In this document: in pieces, positions 8,280 to 16,641 of the stretch | Layout: each line of letters starts with the position of its first letter | Position numbering within the stretch: position 1 is the stretch's first letter | Assembly: GCA_900546355.1 (NCBI GenBank) | Contig: URCM01000021.1 | Location: 1 to 34,254, forward strand | Direction: 5' to 3' | Length of the DNA stretch: 34,254 bases | Source: an uncultured Bacteroides sp. | Lineage (GTDB): Bacteria > Bacteroidota > Bacteroidia > Bacteroidales > Bacteroidaceae | Translations under genes and position numbers: made by a program | The notes under the pieces: generated by a model | Database searches by the model: none | Told to the model about the DNA's origin: nothing | Seen by the model: only the letters and a program-made list of their open reading frames with translations

Positions 8280-9355
8280 AAATCGTAAAACATTTCATAT
8301 TGGCTCTTTTGGGGACGATAAACGGAGTGATAGGTATAGGGCTTCTGGCATGCGCCTACAGTCCTTATCTCTCCCCGGTAGCCCATCCGGTATGGGCCTG
8401 TGCCGGTTTGTTCTTCCCCATTTTTATGTGCCTCAATGCGGCATGCTGCATCGTGTGGCTCTGCGTAAAGCCGTGGGGGTTGTGGATACCTTTGCTGTTT
8501 TTCGCCTTGGGATGGAACAGCCTGCACACTTATTTCCCGATAGGTTCTGTCAAGGAAGCCGAGCCAGGAAGCAAGACCTTAAAACTCCTCACCTATAACA
8601 CCCAAGGCATAGCGGCAAACAGCCCGAAGCAGGAGGAAGGGCAGAATCCAGTGCTGGCTTATCTGCGTGACAGTGGGGCGGACATCATTTGCCTGCAAGA
8701 ATTCCGTACGGGTGCGGGTGCCTCGAAACGTGCTGTTGAAGAAGCGATGAAAGCATATCCTTACCGGCAAACGACGTGCACTTCCGGAGGCGATGTGCTG
8801 GCATGTTATTCACGCTACCCCATCTTGTCGGCAACGCCGATAAACTACTCCAGCCAGTTCAATGGAAGTGTCCTGTACCGGTTGGAGATAGAAGGCGATA
8901 CCCTGACGCTGGTCAACAACCATTTAGAGTCGAATAAATTGGATAGTTACGATAAAAAAGCCTACAACGAACTGCTCAAGTCGCCCAATGAGGCCAATAT
9001 GAAGAACGAAGGCAAGCATTTGTTGCGTAAGCTGGCAGAGGCCGTAGCCATTCGTGCGCCTCAAGCCGACTCGGTGGCCCAAGCCATCCGCCGGAACTCA
9101 TCCCGCTATGTCCTGGTGTGCGGCGACTTCAACGATTCGCCCGTATCTTATGCCCACCGGGTGATAGGTGAAGGCTTGAACGATGCTTTTGTAGAAGCGG
9201 GAGCGGGACCGGGATTCACGTATAATCAGAACCATCTTTATTTCCGCATCGACCATATCTTTGCCAGCCCTGCTTTCCGGGTACTCGAATGCAAGGTAGA
9301 CCGCAGCATCCGCGCTTCCGACCATTATCCCGTATGGTGTATCGTAGCGCATTGA
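8276..9355 (+). CDS. Membrane-anchored endonuclease/exonuclease/phosphatase-fold protein
   Basis: 359 residues: three N-terminal transmembrane helices (about 5-28, 38-62, 66-88), then an EEP domain like those of DNase I, inositol polyphosphatases and sphingomyelinases. Catalytic-type residues are visible: LTYNTQ (Asn108), CLQEF (Glu142), NNHLES, GDFNDSP, RIDHIFAS and SDHYPV at the C-terminus, completing the metal and His/Asp set. The substrate could be a phosphodiester in nucleic acid or lipid; the membrane anchor favours an envelope-facing enzyme. It is the last gene of the operon, overlapping the rhomboid gene by ATGA, and converges on the HAD gene 19 bases downstream. Confidence 0.85.
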   Translation: MKIVKHFILALLGTINGVIGIGLLACAYSPYLSPVAHPVWACAGLFFPIFMCLNAACCIVWLCVKPWGLWIPLLFFALGWNSLHTYFPIGSVKEAEPGSKTLKLLTYNTQGIAANSPKQEEGQNPVLAYLRDSGADIICLQEFRTGAGASKRAVEEAMKAYPYRQTTCTSGGDVLACYSRYPILSATPINYSSQFNGSVLYRLEIEGDTLTLVNNHLESNKLDSYDKKAYNELLKSPNEANMKNEGKHLLRKLAEAVAIRAPQADSVAQAIRRNSSRYVLVCGDFNDSPVSYAHRVIGEGLNDAFVEAGAGPGFTYNQNHLYFRIDHIFASPAFRVLECKVDRSIRASDHYPVWCIVAH

Positions 9356-9364
9356 TAAAAGAAT

Positions 9365-9393
9365 GCATTCCGGATTACAACAATCCGAAATGC
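9365..9393. terminator. Hairpin between convergent genes
   Basis: GCATTCCGGATT pairs with AATCCGAAATGC across a 5-base loop with one mismatch. It overlaps the last codons of the HAD gene and follows the stop of the upstream operon, so it could terminate either transcript. No strong T-tract is present. Confidence 0.45.
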
Positions 9394-10157
9394 TTCAGTG
9401 CATGCCAGATGCCGTCTTCGTCTACCGGGGAAGTCACATAATCGGAAGCATGCTGCACTTCGGGTGCGGCGTTCCCCATCGCTACTCCGATACCCGCATG
9501 GCGGAGCATCGGGATGTCATTTCCTCCGTCACCGAAAGCCATGGTATCTTGCAAGTCGATGCCATAATACGCTATCACCTTGTCGATGCCGTGGCTCTTG
9601 CTGTTCCCCCGTGCGATGATGTCGGCAAAGAGCGGATACCAACGCATAGGTTCGCAATGTTTCAGCACGTGGGCAAACACTTCCTCGTCTTCGCCCGTTT
9701 CAAAATAGCCCATGATTTGCAATATTTCCTTGCCGCGCGCTTCTTCCATAGGGCGTACAGGCGGCACGTCTATTTCTATCAGGTCTGCCACTTTTCGCAC
9801 CGATTCATTTACCCCGGTGATAAACCACGTATCGTCGTGCACAAACACGAAGGGGATTTCGGGATGCCGTTTGTTGAATTCGATAAGACGTTCCACATCG
9901 TCTTCCGGAATCCCCTTTTTATAGATGTCATGGTGGTCGGCCGTAAAACAACAGGCACCGTTCAACGTAATATACCCGTCGAATTCCAGGTCGCCCACAG
10001 CTTTCATCATCAATACTTTAGGTCGTCCGGTAGAAATGAATACTTTGATTCCCTTTTCACGGAGTTGCGCAAGCGCTTTGCGGGTAGATGCAGGAATCGT
10101 ATGCGTCTTAAAGGAGACGAGCGTGCCGTCTATGTCGAAAAAGATAGCTTTGACCAT
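9375..10157 (-). CDS. Cof-type HAD family phosphatase
   Basis: 260 residues with the HAD motifs in order: FFDIDGTLV with nucleophile Asp8 and Asp10, ISTGRP with Thr43, Lys187 in NSKSHGID, and FGDGGNDIPML with Asp210 and Asp214. The middle section (about 85-185) is the C2 cap of the Cof/YbjI group, which dephosphorylates sugar phosphates or flavin mononucleotide. The cellular substrate is not readable. It is a single minus-strand gene with its own promoter-like box about 25 bases upstream and converges with the envelope operon. Confidence 0.92.
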   Translation of the reverse strand: MVKAIFFDIDGTLVSFKTHTIPASTRKALAQLREKGIKVFISTGRPKVLMMKAVGDLEFDGYITLNGACCFTADHHDIYKKGIPEDDVERLIEFNKRHPEIPFVFVHDDTWFITGVNESVRKVADLIEIDVPPVRPMEEARGKEILQIMGYFETGEDEEVFAHVLKHCEPMRWYPLFADIIARGNSKSHGIDKVIAYYGIDLQDTMAFGDGGNDIPMLRHAGIGVAMGNAAPEVQHASDYVTSPVDEDGIWHALKHFGLL

Positions 10158-10181
10158 AGTTTGATTTCAATTTTTCGGGTG

Positions 10182-10189
10182 CAAAAATA
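10182..10189 (-). promoter_or_regulatory. -7 promoter box of the HAD phosphatase gene
   Basis: The minus strand reads TATTTTTG, a full match to TAnnTTTG, followed by CACC and about 25 bases to the ATG. Confidence 0.55.
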
Positions 10190-10276
10190 AAAATTTCCGG
10201 TGAATTTTACAATGAAGAAACTTGCTTGAATGAAGAATGAAGCTATCATGCCCCAAGAAAAACTTTTTGGAGAAAT

Positions 10277-10302
10277 TCAAAACAGCTTCTCAAAACAGCT
10301 TC
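10277..10302. repeat. Tandem 13-base duplication
   Basis: TCAAAACAGCTTC occurs twice head to tail (10277-10289 and 10290-10302), followed by a further TC. It is a simple slippage-type duplication in non-coding DNA. Confidence 0.8.
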
Positions 10303-10332
10303 TCATTCTGTTTCCCATTGCGGTGGTTTGTC

Positions 10333-10482
10333 TTATGCGGAAGGAAGCGGCACTGTAAACGAATATGCCACAATCCCTTTAACATCTTTCAGCGGATGGA
10401 TGGAGAAACGCACTTCGTTTATGTCTGCATGCAATACCAAAGCAATACAAGTACTCGAAAAAATCCCACCACATAAATCTTG
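10333..10482 (-). pseudogene. Possible gene remnant downstream of the pilus tip gene
   Basis: One minus-strand frame, ending at TAA (10333-10335), encodes a protein-like run without a credible start codon. It contains LVLHADINEVRFSIHPL and then KDVKGIVAYSFTVPLPSA. The alternating polar and hydrophobic pattern and balanced codon choice look like the C-terminal part of a once-longer protein. I do not recognise the family. It could instead be a chance open frame of about 50 codons. Confidence 0.3.
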
Positions 10483-10508
10483 GTATTGTTTAAAGCAGAG
10501 AGAAGAAT

Positions 10509-13500
10509 TTACTCAGCAACATCACGGACACAACGGACAAGACCTCTATTGTGATTCCTATTAGTCTCCAGAAACAGTACTCCTGCCCAAACATCGTACA
10601 TAAAACCTGGGCGATTATCACTATAATAATTATTATATTCATAGCCGGTGCTACACACATAGTAGCGGTTGGTATATTTATCCATGTCCTTGTCACCGAC
10701 CCAAACATCATTCAAGTCATCATTTGGGTCATTATAAGTGTTATCAGGATCCAACCAAATCATACCGGATTCCAGATTGTTGGGGATATTGATATACATC
10801 AACATCAGTTCACGCTGGTTGGGCATACGATAACTTTCAGGGCAAACATCTTGCCCATTATTATAGTCAAGCCACGAACCAAAAGTCCATTGATTTTTGT
10901 CATTTTTCCAATTTAACCAAAAATCTCGATCCTTAATCACTGCAAATTTCCTATAAGGGCGATTGGTATAGTCGCGTTCTGTATGACTGGGCAATTCTGC
11001 ATCTTGCACAATAGCAGTGCGAATGGAATTTCTTTCCATTCTTTCCATATTAAGGATAATTTCTTGATAGGTTTCTCCATCATCGTTTGTATATGAATGG
11101 TTATCCGTAGATACGCTTACATAAGGATCAACTTCCGGAGACTTTTCCTCCAGACTGATACCTAAATTGCGAACACAACGGTAGTGGTATCTTCTGCTAT
11201 TTCCAAACTTGTCTGCATCTACAATAGTTGTGTTATTCGTCCCTTCGCCATTATAGCCAGTACTGCTAGACAATGCTCCACGTGAAGCTCCTTCTTCAGC
11301 CCATATCACAAATGGGTTGTTAGGCGATCCGGTTTCTGTATTTCCACCAACATAATAAGTGCTGCTGGCCACATGTGACCGCACATTGCCTGTCCCATGA
11401 TAGAGCCATGCTGATTCATTCAATGACCATTGACCTATCCAAATGTCTGTCAATTGGTCTATGGAAGCCAAATACCAACGTATTTCATCTTCGTCGACAA
11501 TATTATTGCCATTTAAATCACGGTTACGGGCAATGCAAGCATACCAAATATTATTACGGTTTTCTTTCAGTTGCAATGTTCCATCATTATTAGGCTCACG
11601 ACTATTGTCTAAATACATCAAATCGTCCCAATTCAAATTACGAGCTCCATTACTGCTATTATACAACACATTACGCGTATTAGGCAATCCATTGGCATTT
11701 TCATTTATATAAAGATCACCGTAAGATTCACCGGCAGATGGATATGGACTTATAGGCCCGGTTTCGTTAATAGATTCAGTCCCCCAAGCTTCGGTAATTG
11801 CATCATCGTTCTCATTAAAGAATGTATAAATAGGTTTTTGCGTAATGGTAAATACGTTATCAGAAACAGATGTTTCGCCGTCTGGACTATAAATAGCTCC
11901 CGTAGTGCATAAATAGAGCATACGATTATCACGGTTTACTACATCTTTCCATAATTGTAAATTTACATCTTTATCATCTGTTTTGACTGTGAGAGGAGAA
12001 CGATAATATACTTCGCGTGGATCATATACATAAACATATTCGTCTACAAAAGCTGTAATGATTACATCACCATTCCTATCAAAAATGGATGAAGCAGGAT
12101 TTGTTCTTTTAGCTTCGGCATATAGATGGTTGACCAATTGATTGGCATCATACATAACCACTTTACCATTTGCAGGATATTCAGTCCATTCAGGATTTGC
12201 TCCTTCTCCGCCAAACGGTGGTGCTGGTTGATAAGGGTCATTGGGATCACTTCCTGTGTAAGATTGATAACCTGGATATTTGGCAAAATCATCATTTTCT
12301 ATATAACCAGCTTCTCGGTTAATCACAAATTGCACCCATTTGTAATCGTTAAGATTCAAGTCTGTTTGGAGGGATTCCCATTGTTCAAGTGTATAGTTAT
12401 TTCTGTCAGTACTGACATTATTATTATTCTCTACAAATTGTTTTGTGTTAAAAGCCTTCATGCCACTTTGTAATGGAGTGCGTACAGCCCACGACAATCC
12501 CCTTAATATATCTTGTTTATTCAATACAAAGCGTGTGCGCCCATAGTGCGCATCCATTTCTGCCACTGCTTCACCTGAGAAAATCACATCACCTTCTACA
12601 CCAGGACGTTGTTCTTCTCTATCGTCTTGCACTTCCACTCGCATTTTCTCCACACCGGCAATTTCTACTGTATAAGTATAATGAGTGTTTCGTTCCGTAC
12701 GATAATTGTTTACATATTCAGGGTCATTCCAATTTGAACTTCCTCCCGTGCTGCCTAAATGAACTGTATATTCAGAATCAGCATACACATACCTTTGCTT
12801 TTCATTATCAAAATAAGATAATGTTCCATGAAATACTACGTAAGTAGAATTGAGGTTTGCGTATTCAAATTCTCCATTTTCCTCTTCTTTCCCTGGTTTA
12901 TTGGGGTCGATAATGCCTGTTTCTTTTTCTCTTTTTTCACGTAACGCATATAAGTTCTCTACTTCTTTATTTGCATCTGTGTCCGTTATATTTTTCTTGG
13001 GACTTAGCCTATTTTCAGCCAAATAGAACTCAAATATATAATTGCCGCTTTCGTCCTGTCCTTCTACATTACGCTGAACATCATATTCCTCATCAGACAT
13101 GGAAACATAGTTCAATCCGTTTTCTTCTGTATAATCTTCATCATGAGGAAATACGTATGTATGCTGAGGTATATTTTCGACCCAATAGCGATCTGGTATA
13201 AAATTAAGTCCTTCCGCGCCTTTTATCTTAAATGTAATTCGCGCATCCACTCTTTCCAATTCAATTACCGGCTGATCATGTGTACAAGTTTCAGCTCCTT
13301 GTATATTGCCGTGTTCATCTACATTTATTTGTGTACTTCCAGAAGCCAATTCCATTTTTCCAGCCATCAGAAAATAGGAACGCTCAATATTGGTAGGAAT
13401 CAATAAACTTGAAGTTTGTTCCAATAATTCATCTTCACTTTCTATCCTTGCAAGCTCGTTTGCTCCCAATGTACCTGAACCACTGGTAGGATTGGCAATA

Positions 13501-13838
13501 GCATAAAAACGCTTGTCGTAACCGGAATGCATCGAAAAACTTGTGACAGAGGTTATACAACTTTCCGTAGATGAATTTATCGTAAACAATTGCTTGTTAT
13601 CCAACGAACCGTCAGAGTTAAATACAAAAAGATATACACGGTTCACCGTACGTTCCGTTGTTTCGCTTTCGGCTGCACGACTTGCTATCTTCGAAGCAGA
13701 AACCCCAAAATCCAACGAAACTGTTACAGGCACTCCCTCACGAATAAAATTATTTTTCTGCAAATCCCATTCATCTGTACAAGCAACAATCATTGCCATT
13801 GTAACCAAACTGATAATGTATATCTTGAATAACTTCAT
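10509..13838 (-). CDS. Large pilus tip-like lipoprotein (DUF4906-type fimbrial protein)
   Basis: 1109 residues from the ATG at 13838, chosen because GGAGGG lies 7 bases upstream of it and too close to the ATG two codons earlier. A lipoprotein signal peptide ends at Cys20 (MAMIVAC). The N-terminal third has the fimbrillin pattern (RTVNRVYLFVFNSDGSL, then ERVDARITFKIKG). The middle matches my memory of DUF4906 proteins (FTITQKPIYTFFN). A calcium-loop-like DLNGNNIVDEDE at 774-785 follows CIARN. Two C-type-lectin or FISUMP-like units end in RCVRN (887-891) and RCVRD (1102-1106), the second after CPESYRMPNQREL. As the last and largest gene of the locus it is the likely tip. Unlike Porphyromonas Mfa5, I see no von Willebrand MIDAS motif or type IX sorting domain. 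The gene is AT-rich. Confidence 0.75.
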   Translation of the reverse strand: MKLFKIYIISLVTMAMIVACTDEWDLQKNNFIREGVPVTVSLDFGVSASKIASRAAESETTERTVNRVYLFVFNSDGSLDNKQLFTINSSTESCITSVTSFSMHSGYDKRFYAIANPTSGSGTLGANELARIESEDELLEQTSSLLIPTNIERSYFLMAGKMELASGSTQINVDEHGNIQGAETCTHDQPVIELERVDARITFKIKGAEGLNFIPDRYWVENIPQHTYVFPHDEDYTEENGLNYVSMSDEEYDVQRNVEGQDESGNYIFEFYLAENRLSPKKNITDTDANKEVENLYALREKREKETGIIDPNKPGKEEENGEFEYANLNSTYVVFHGTLSYFDNEKQRYVYADSEYTVHLGSTGGSSNWNDPEYVNNYRTERNTHYTYTVEIAGVEKMRVEVQDDREEQRPGVEGDVIFSGEAVAEMDAHYGRTRFVLNKQDILRGLSWAVRTPLQSGMKAFNTKQFVENNNNVSTDRNNYTLEQWESLQTDLNLNDYKWVQFVINREAGYIENDDFAKYPGYQSYTGSDPNDPYQPAPPFGGEGANPEWTEYPANGKVVMYDANQLVNHLYAEAKRTNPASSIFDRNGDVIITAFVDEYVYVYDPREVYYRSPLTVKTDDKDVNLQLWKDVVNRDNRMLYLCTTGAIYSPDGETSVSDNVFTITQKPIYTFFNENDDAITEAWGTESINETGPISPYPSAGESYGDLYINENANGLPNTRNVLYNSSNGARNLNWDDLMYLDNSREPNNDGTLQLKENRNNIWYACIARNRDLNGNNIVDEDEIRWYLASIDQLTDIWIGQWSLNESAWLYHGTGNVRSHVASSTYYVGGNTETGSPNNPFVIWAEEGASRGALSSSTGYNGEGTNNTTIVDADKFGNSRRYHYRCVRNLGISLEEKSPEVDPYVSVSTDNHSYTNDDGETYQEIILNMERMERNSIRTAIVQDAELPSHTERDYTNRPYRKFAVIKDRDFWLNWKNDKNQWTFGSWLDYNNGQDVCPESYRMPNQRELMLMYINIPNNLESGMIWLDPDNTYNDPNDDLNDVWVGDKDMDKYTNRYYVCSTGYEYNNYYSDNRPGFMYDVWAGVLFLETNRNHNRGLVRCVRDVAE

Positions 13839-13854
13839 ATTCATTCCCTCCATA

Positions 13855-15378
13855 TTAATCAAAAACAGGCACTTCTATATCCTTTATATTCCAAGGTTTA
13901 ACTTGAAAATGCACCCCCGTATCTATTTCTTCCACATTACTATCCGGTTCGGGTGTACCTAACTGACTGATACTATTTACATACAACTGATATATATTAT
14001 TACGCACCATGGCATATTCCATTGGACTTATATCGTCAGAGTTGTCCTCTGCATGACGTATCCAATAAACATAATAACACCAACCGTTAAGAAAAACATC
14101 ACAACCTTCAATATCTCCCCATGCACTTTGGTTTTCTTTTGTAAAAGTATTGGGGAAAGCATTCATTAAAGCCTCTGCCGTATAAAGGGTCAAACCGCTT
14201 CCATTGAGGGACATATAACGGTAAAATGTCTCTCCTTCAGGAAATCCGGCTGGTGTATATTGTGCCTTGAACATAATGCCCGTGGCATATTTTTGGATTC
14301 CAACTCTTTCATTCTCTTCCGTTTCTGATAACTGTTCTGTTGTATTTATGTTTTCACGGGCATAGCTGAGGCAATAATAGGTTCGCCCTTCCTGTTCGGA
14401 AGTAACATTGTTCTTAGGATTGGCAAAATCATTCTTTATATCCCAATTCACATACTCCATATAATAATAGGTATAATGCGAATTATGCTTCCCTGGAACT
14501 GTCAGCGGGTCTAATACATAATTACTGGCATTACCAGTTGTCCCGTTTTCTCTTGTCTCATCACCTAAATAGTTTACAGTGCTTAAATCCGTACCATTCG
14601 TTACCCGTTTAAAAGCATACGTATTCCCTACATAATGGTTTACTAAAGCGGCACCAAGTATCGTTACTTTATCTTTGTCTTGACTGGAATTTCCACCGTC
14701 ACTGAACATGTTGTCACCACTTACTTCATATTCATTTTCCCACGCACAATCCACCCGTGCCGTCATGCGTTCTACATCAACCGTTACCCATGTCGGGTTG
14801 TATTCGGAATTGTTGGCACGTATTTCTATTTCTCCGCTATCTTTTTCCGAAGCCATCAGAAACCATTGTTCCGTATCGTGTGTAACGATGACTTCATTAA
14901 AAGTCTTATTTTTTAATCCTTCTATATCAGTAATCTCATTTGTTAAGTCTCCAGCATTCGCTATCACAAGCACATGATATGTATTGCCTACATACAGTCC
15001 TTCGATCTCCTTTTGCACAGTGTAGAGCGTGATGTTTCCCGAAGCTTCCGGGGTTATCTCATCCTCGCTGAAATAGGCAGAAGCATTGATTTTTGTCGCA
15101 TTGTTTAAGTCACCATTCAAAAAGAATACCGTCAAGTCATGCACCATGTTCTCATCGCCTGTACCTGGCTGCAATCCATCACCGTATTCTCCTGGCGTAG
15201 GCACACGCGAAGCATTGCTGCCGCCCGTATTCACCACCACGCTTACATACACGCCGCTGCCAGCTTCCTCTTCCTCTTCTTCTGCGGGAGAGGCGGGAAG
15301 CGTGTCGTCCTTGCAGGCAGTGACGAGCAGTGCCAGCAGGAAAAGGAGGGGTAGGTATGTCGACAAGTTTAGCTTCAT
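13855..15378 (-). CDS. Fimbrillin-family accessory pilus lipoprotein (Mfa3/Mfa4-like position)
   Basis: 507 residues with a lipoprotein signal peptide ending at Cys22 (LLALLVTAC) followed by an acidic linker rich in Glu. The core shows the fimbrillin pattern (VERMTARVDCAWENEYEV; ANAGDLTNEI; FYRYMSLNGSG). The C-terminus, MVRNNIYQLYVNSISQLG then VHFQVKPWNIKDIEV, is the donor-strand-type ending of type V pilins. It would be exported to the outer membrane as a lipoprotein and join the pilus, probably as an adaptor between stalk and tip. It starts 11 bases after the anchor gene and ends 16 bases before the tip gene, so all three are co-transcribed. It is AT-rich except for its first ~250 bases. 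Confidence 0.75.
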   Translation of the reverse strand: MKLNLSTYLPLLFLLALLVTACKDDTLPASPAEEEEEEAGSGVYVSVVVNTGGSNASRVPTPGEYGDGLQPGTGDENMVHDLTVFFLNGDLNNATKINASAYFSEDEITPEASGNITLYTVQKEIEGLYVGNTYHVLVIANAGDLTNEITDIEGLKNKTFNEVIVTHDTEQWFLMASEKDSGEIEIRANNSEYNPTWVTVDVERMTARVDCAWENEYEVSGDNMFSDGGNSSQDKDKVTILGAALVNHYVGNTYAFKRVTNGTDLSTVNYLGDETRENGTTGNASNYVLDPLTVPGKHNSHYTYYYMEYVNWDIKNDFANPKNNVTSEQEGRTYYCLSYARENINTTEQLSETEENERVGIQKYATGIMFKAQYTPAGFPEGETFYRYMSLNGSGLTLYTAEALMNAFPNTFTKENQSAWGDIEGCDVFLNGWCYYVYWIRHAEDNSDDISPMEYAMVRNNIYQLYVNSISQLGTPEPDSNVEEIDTGVHFQVKPWNIKDIEVPVFD

Positions 15379-15389
15379 GGGCTACAATT

Positions 15390-16466
15390 CTAATCTAATG
15401 ATACATTCTGGATGCGCTTGCTCCAGCCAAGGATGCCGATGGATACTTCTACGTATTGCCATTCGCCGCCTTTCAGGAAAAAGGTGAGGCGGAAGTCGTA
15501 GCCACGGTCGAGGAACTCTTGGAGGGAGTAACGCTGCGTTTCATCGTAGTTGCGGAGCTGACCCAAGAGGTTGCACAGATCGGCTTCTATCACCGTATGG
15601 TTTGTGTCGCGGTGGCGGATGACGAGGCGTGCACGGTCTTCTTCGGCGCCATCGGCATAGAGACGCGAGGTCATGAAGTCGGCATGCGCCGTGCGTCCGG
15701 CTGTAGATCTTGCTTCCGGGGCATCGGTGTCCGAGGTGTTCCAGGTGGCGTAAGGCGTATAGACAGCCGTATAGGCATCTGCCGGTATTTCCAGGTCGTG
15801 CGTCGTGTGGTTGTAAGCCATGGTCAGGTCGCGGTGGTAGATAAAGAAATCATAGTCGGCCACGTCCATCGTTTCGGGCTGGTCTATCTCGCGCAAGGAC
15901 ACGGATATCGACTTAGTGTCGCGCATCAGCGAGAGTGTGTCGTAGGCATAACCTTCGGACGGGACGTAAAGCGGTTCGTTGCTGACGGCATGCCAGAGCG
16001 TGTCCAGTGGCAGGTTGTCGTGATTGACTACGGCAAGATGGTTGCCTATGTCCTGATGTGCCAACGAGATACAGAAGTCGTCCATTCCGTCTCCGGCGTC
16101 GGGTGCCGACCAGGTGAAGTTGGCTCCAGGTCCGCCTTGCAGTTCATCGAAAGCACGTTGCTGGGCAACGGCAAGAAAGCGGTAGTTTCCTTCGGGCAAA
16201 TCAAGATATACACCCGGTTGCGCACTGCGGAGGTTTGGCTCGATGTAAGAGGTGACAAAGCTTCCTTCTTCATCGTAGACGAATACGCCCACGCTGCCCA
16301 CATGGTCGATCATGTCGGCACGTTGCAGGTTGTAGTCGTACTTGAAGTTGAGCCATACGCCGTGCTCGCATCCGCTGCGGTCGTCGTACATCCAGTCGGT
16401 GCAGGCGGAAAGGGTGATTCCAGCCAGACAGACAATCAGCATTTGTAGGATAGATATCGCTTTCAT
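15390..16466 (-). CDS. FimB/Mfa2 family pilus anchor lipoprotein
   Basis: 358 residues. A lipoprotein signal peptide ends at Cys22 (LAGITLSAC). It is followed by the family hallmark CTDWMYDDRSGCEHGVWLNF, then the VGSVGVFVYDEEGSFV strand pattern and the central EGNYRFLAVAQQ segment. Mfa2/FimB proteins cap the base of the pilus and fix it in the outer membrane, controlling length. The C-terminus (VSIGILGWSKRIQNVSL) has the same W-x-KR-x-QNV ending as the stalk pilin. The gene is visibly GC-richer than the flanking pilin genes. It follows the stalk gene after 175 bases holding a long hairpin. Confidence 0.85.
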   Translation of the reverse strand: MKAISILQMLIVCLAGITLSACTDWMYDDRSGCEHGVWLNFKYDYNLQRADMIDHVGSVGVFVYDEEGSFVTSYIEPNLRSAQPGVYLDLPEGNYRFLAVAQQRAFDELQGGPGANFTWSAPDAGDGMDDFCISLAHQDIGNHLAVVNHDNLPLDTLWHAVSNEPLYVPSEGYAYDTLSLMRDTKSISVSLREIDQPETMDVADYDFFIYHRDLTMAYNHTTHDLEIPADAYTAVYTPYATWNTSDTDAPEARSTAGRTAHADFMTSRLYADGAEEDRARLVIRHRDTNHTVIEADLCNLLGQLRNYDETQRYSLQEFLDRGYDFRLTFFLKGGEWQYVEVSIGILGWSKRIQNVSLD

Positions 16467-16537
16467 TTAATAATTAACAATTAATAATGAACACTATGGC
16501 ACAGAGGTTTTTCTTTTCTAATTTGATGAAAATCAGT

Positions 16538-16617
16538 TGTCATGCTGAACGCAGTGAAGCATCTCGGATGCGCCCACGTGGATGCTCACGAGATCCTTCG
16601 CTCCGCTCAGGATGACA
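16538..16617. repeat. REP-like long hairpin between stalk and anchor genes
   Basis: A 28-base arm (16538-16565, TGTCATGCTGAACGCAG...) and its reverse complement (16590-16617) match at 23 of 28 positions around a 24-base loop containing the palindrome CCACGTGG (16574-16581). The TGTCATnCTGAnCG... arm resembles repeats scattered through many Bacteroidetes genomes. It lies 24 bases after the stalk stop codon. Confidence 0.85.
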
Positions 16618-16641
16618 TTGCTTATATTTTCTTTTATAAAA

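Larger units (their letters stand above)
10158..10508. other. Gene-free stretch between the HAD gene and the pilus tip gene
   Basis: 351 bases. It holds the HAD promoter box (10182-10189), a GAATGAAGAATGA motif also found after metH (about 10228-10241), a tandem 13-base duplication (10277-10302) and a minus-strand coding-like remnant (10333-10482). No clear rho-independent terminator follows the tip gene. Confidence 0.6.

Noticed and set aside
9363..10190. 275-codon plus-strand open frame opposite the HAD phosphatase
   Set aside because: All HAD catalytic motifs are on the minus strand; the plus-strand frame is a shadow.
10509..13838. von Willebrand domain or type IX secretion signal in the tip-like protein, as in Porphyromonas Mfa5
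   Set aside because: No D-x-S-x-S MIDAS motif was found and the C-terminus ends in RCVRDVAE right after the lectin-like unit, without a sorting domain.
15456..16448. 330-codon plus-strand open frame opposite the Mfa2-like gene
   Set aside because: It is the antisense shadow of a GC-rich real gene with a lipoprotein signal and family motifs; its own product has no signal or recognisable motif.
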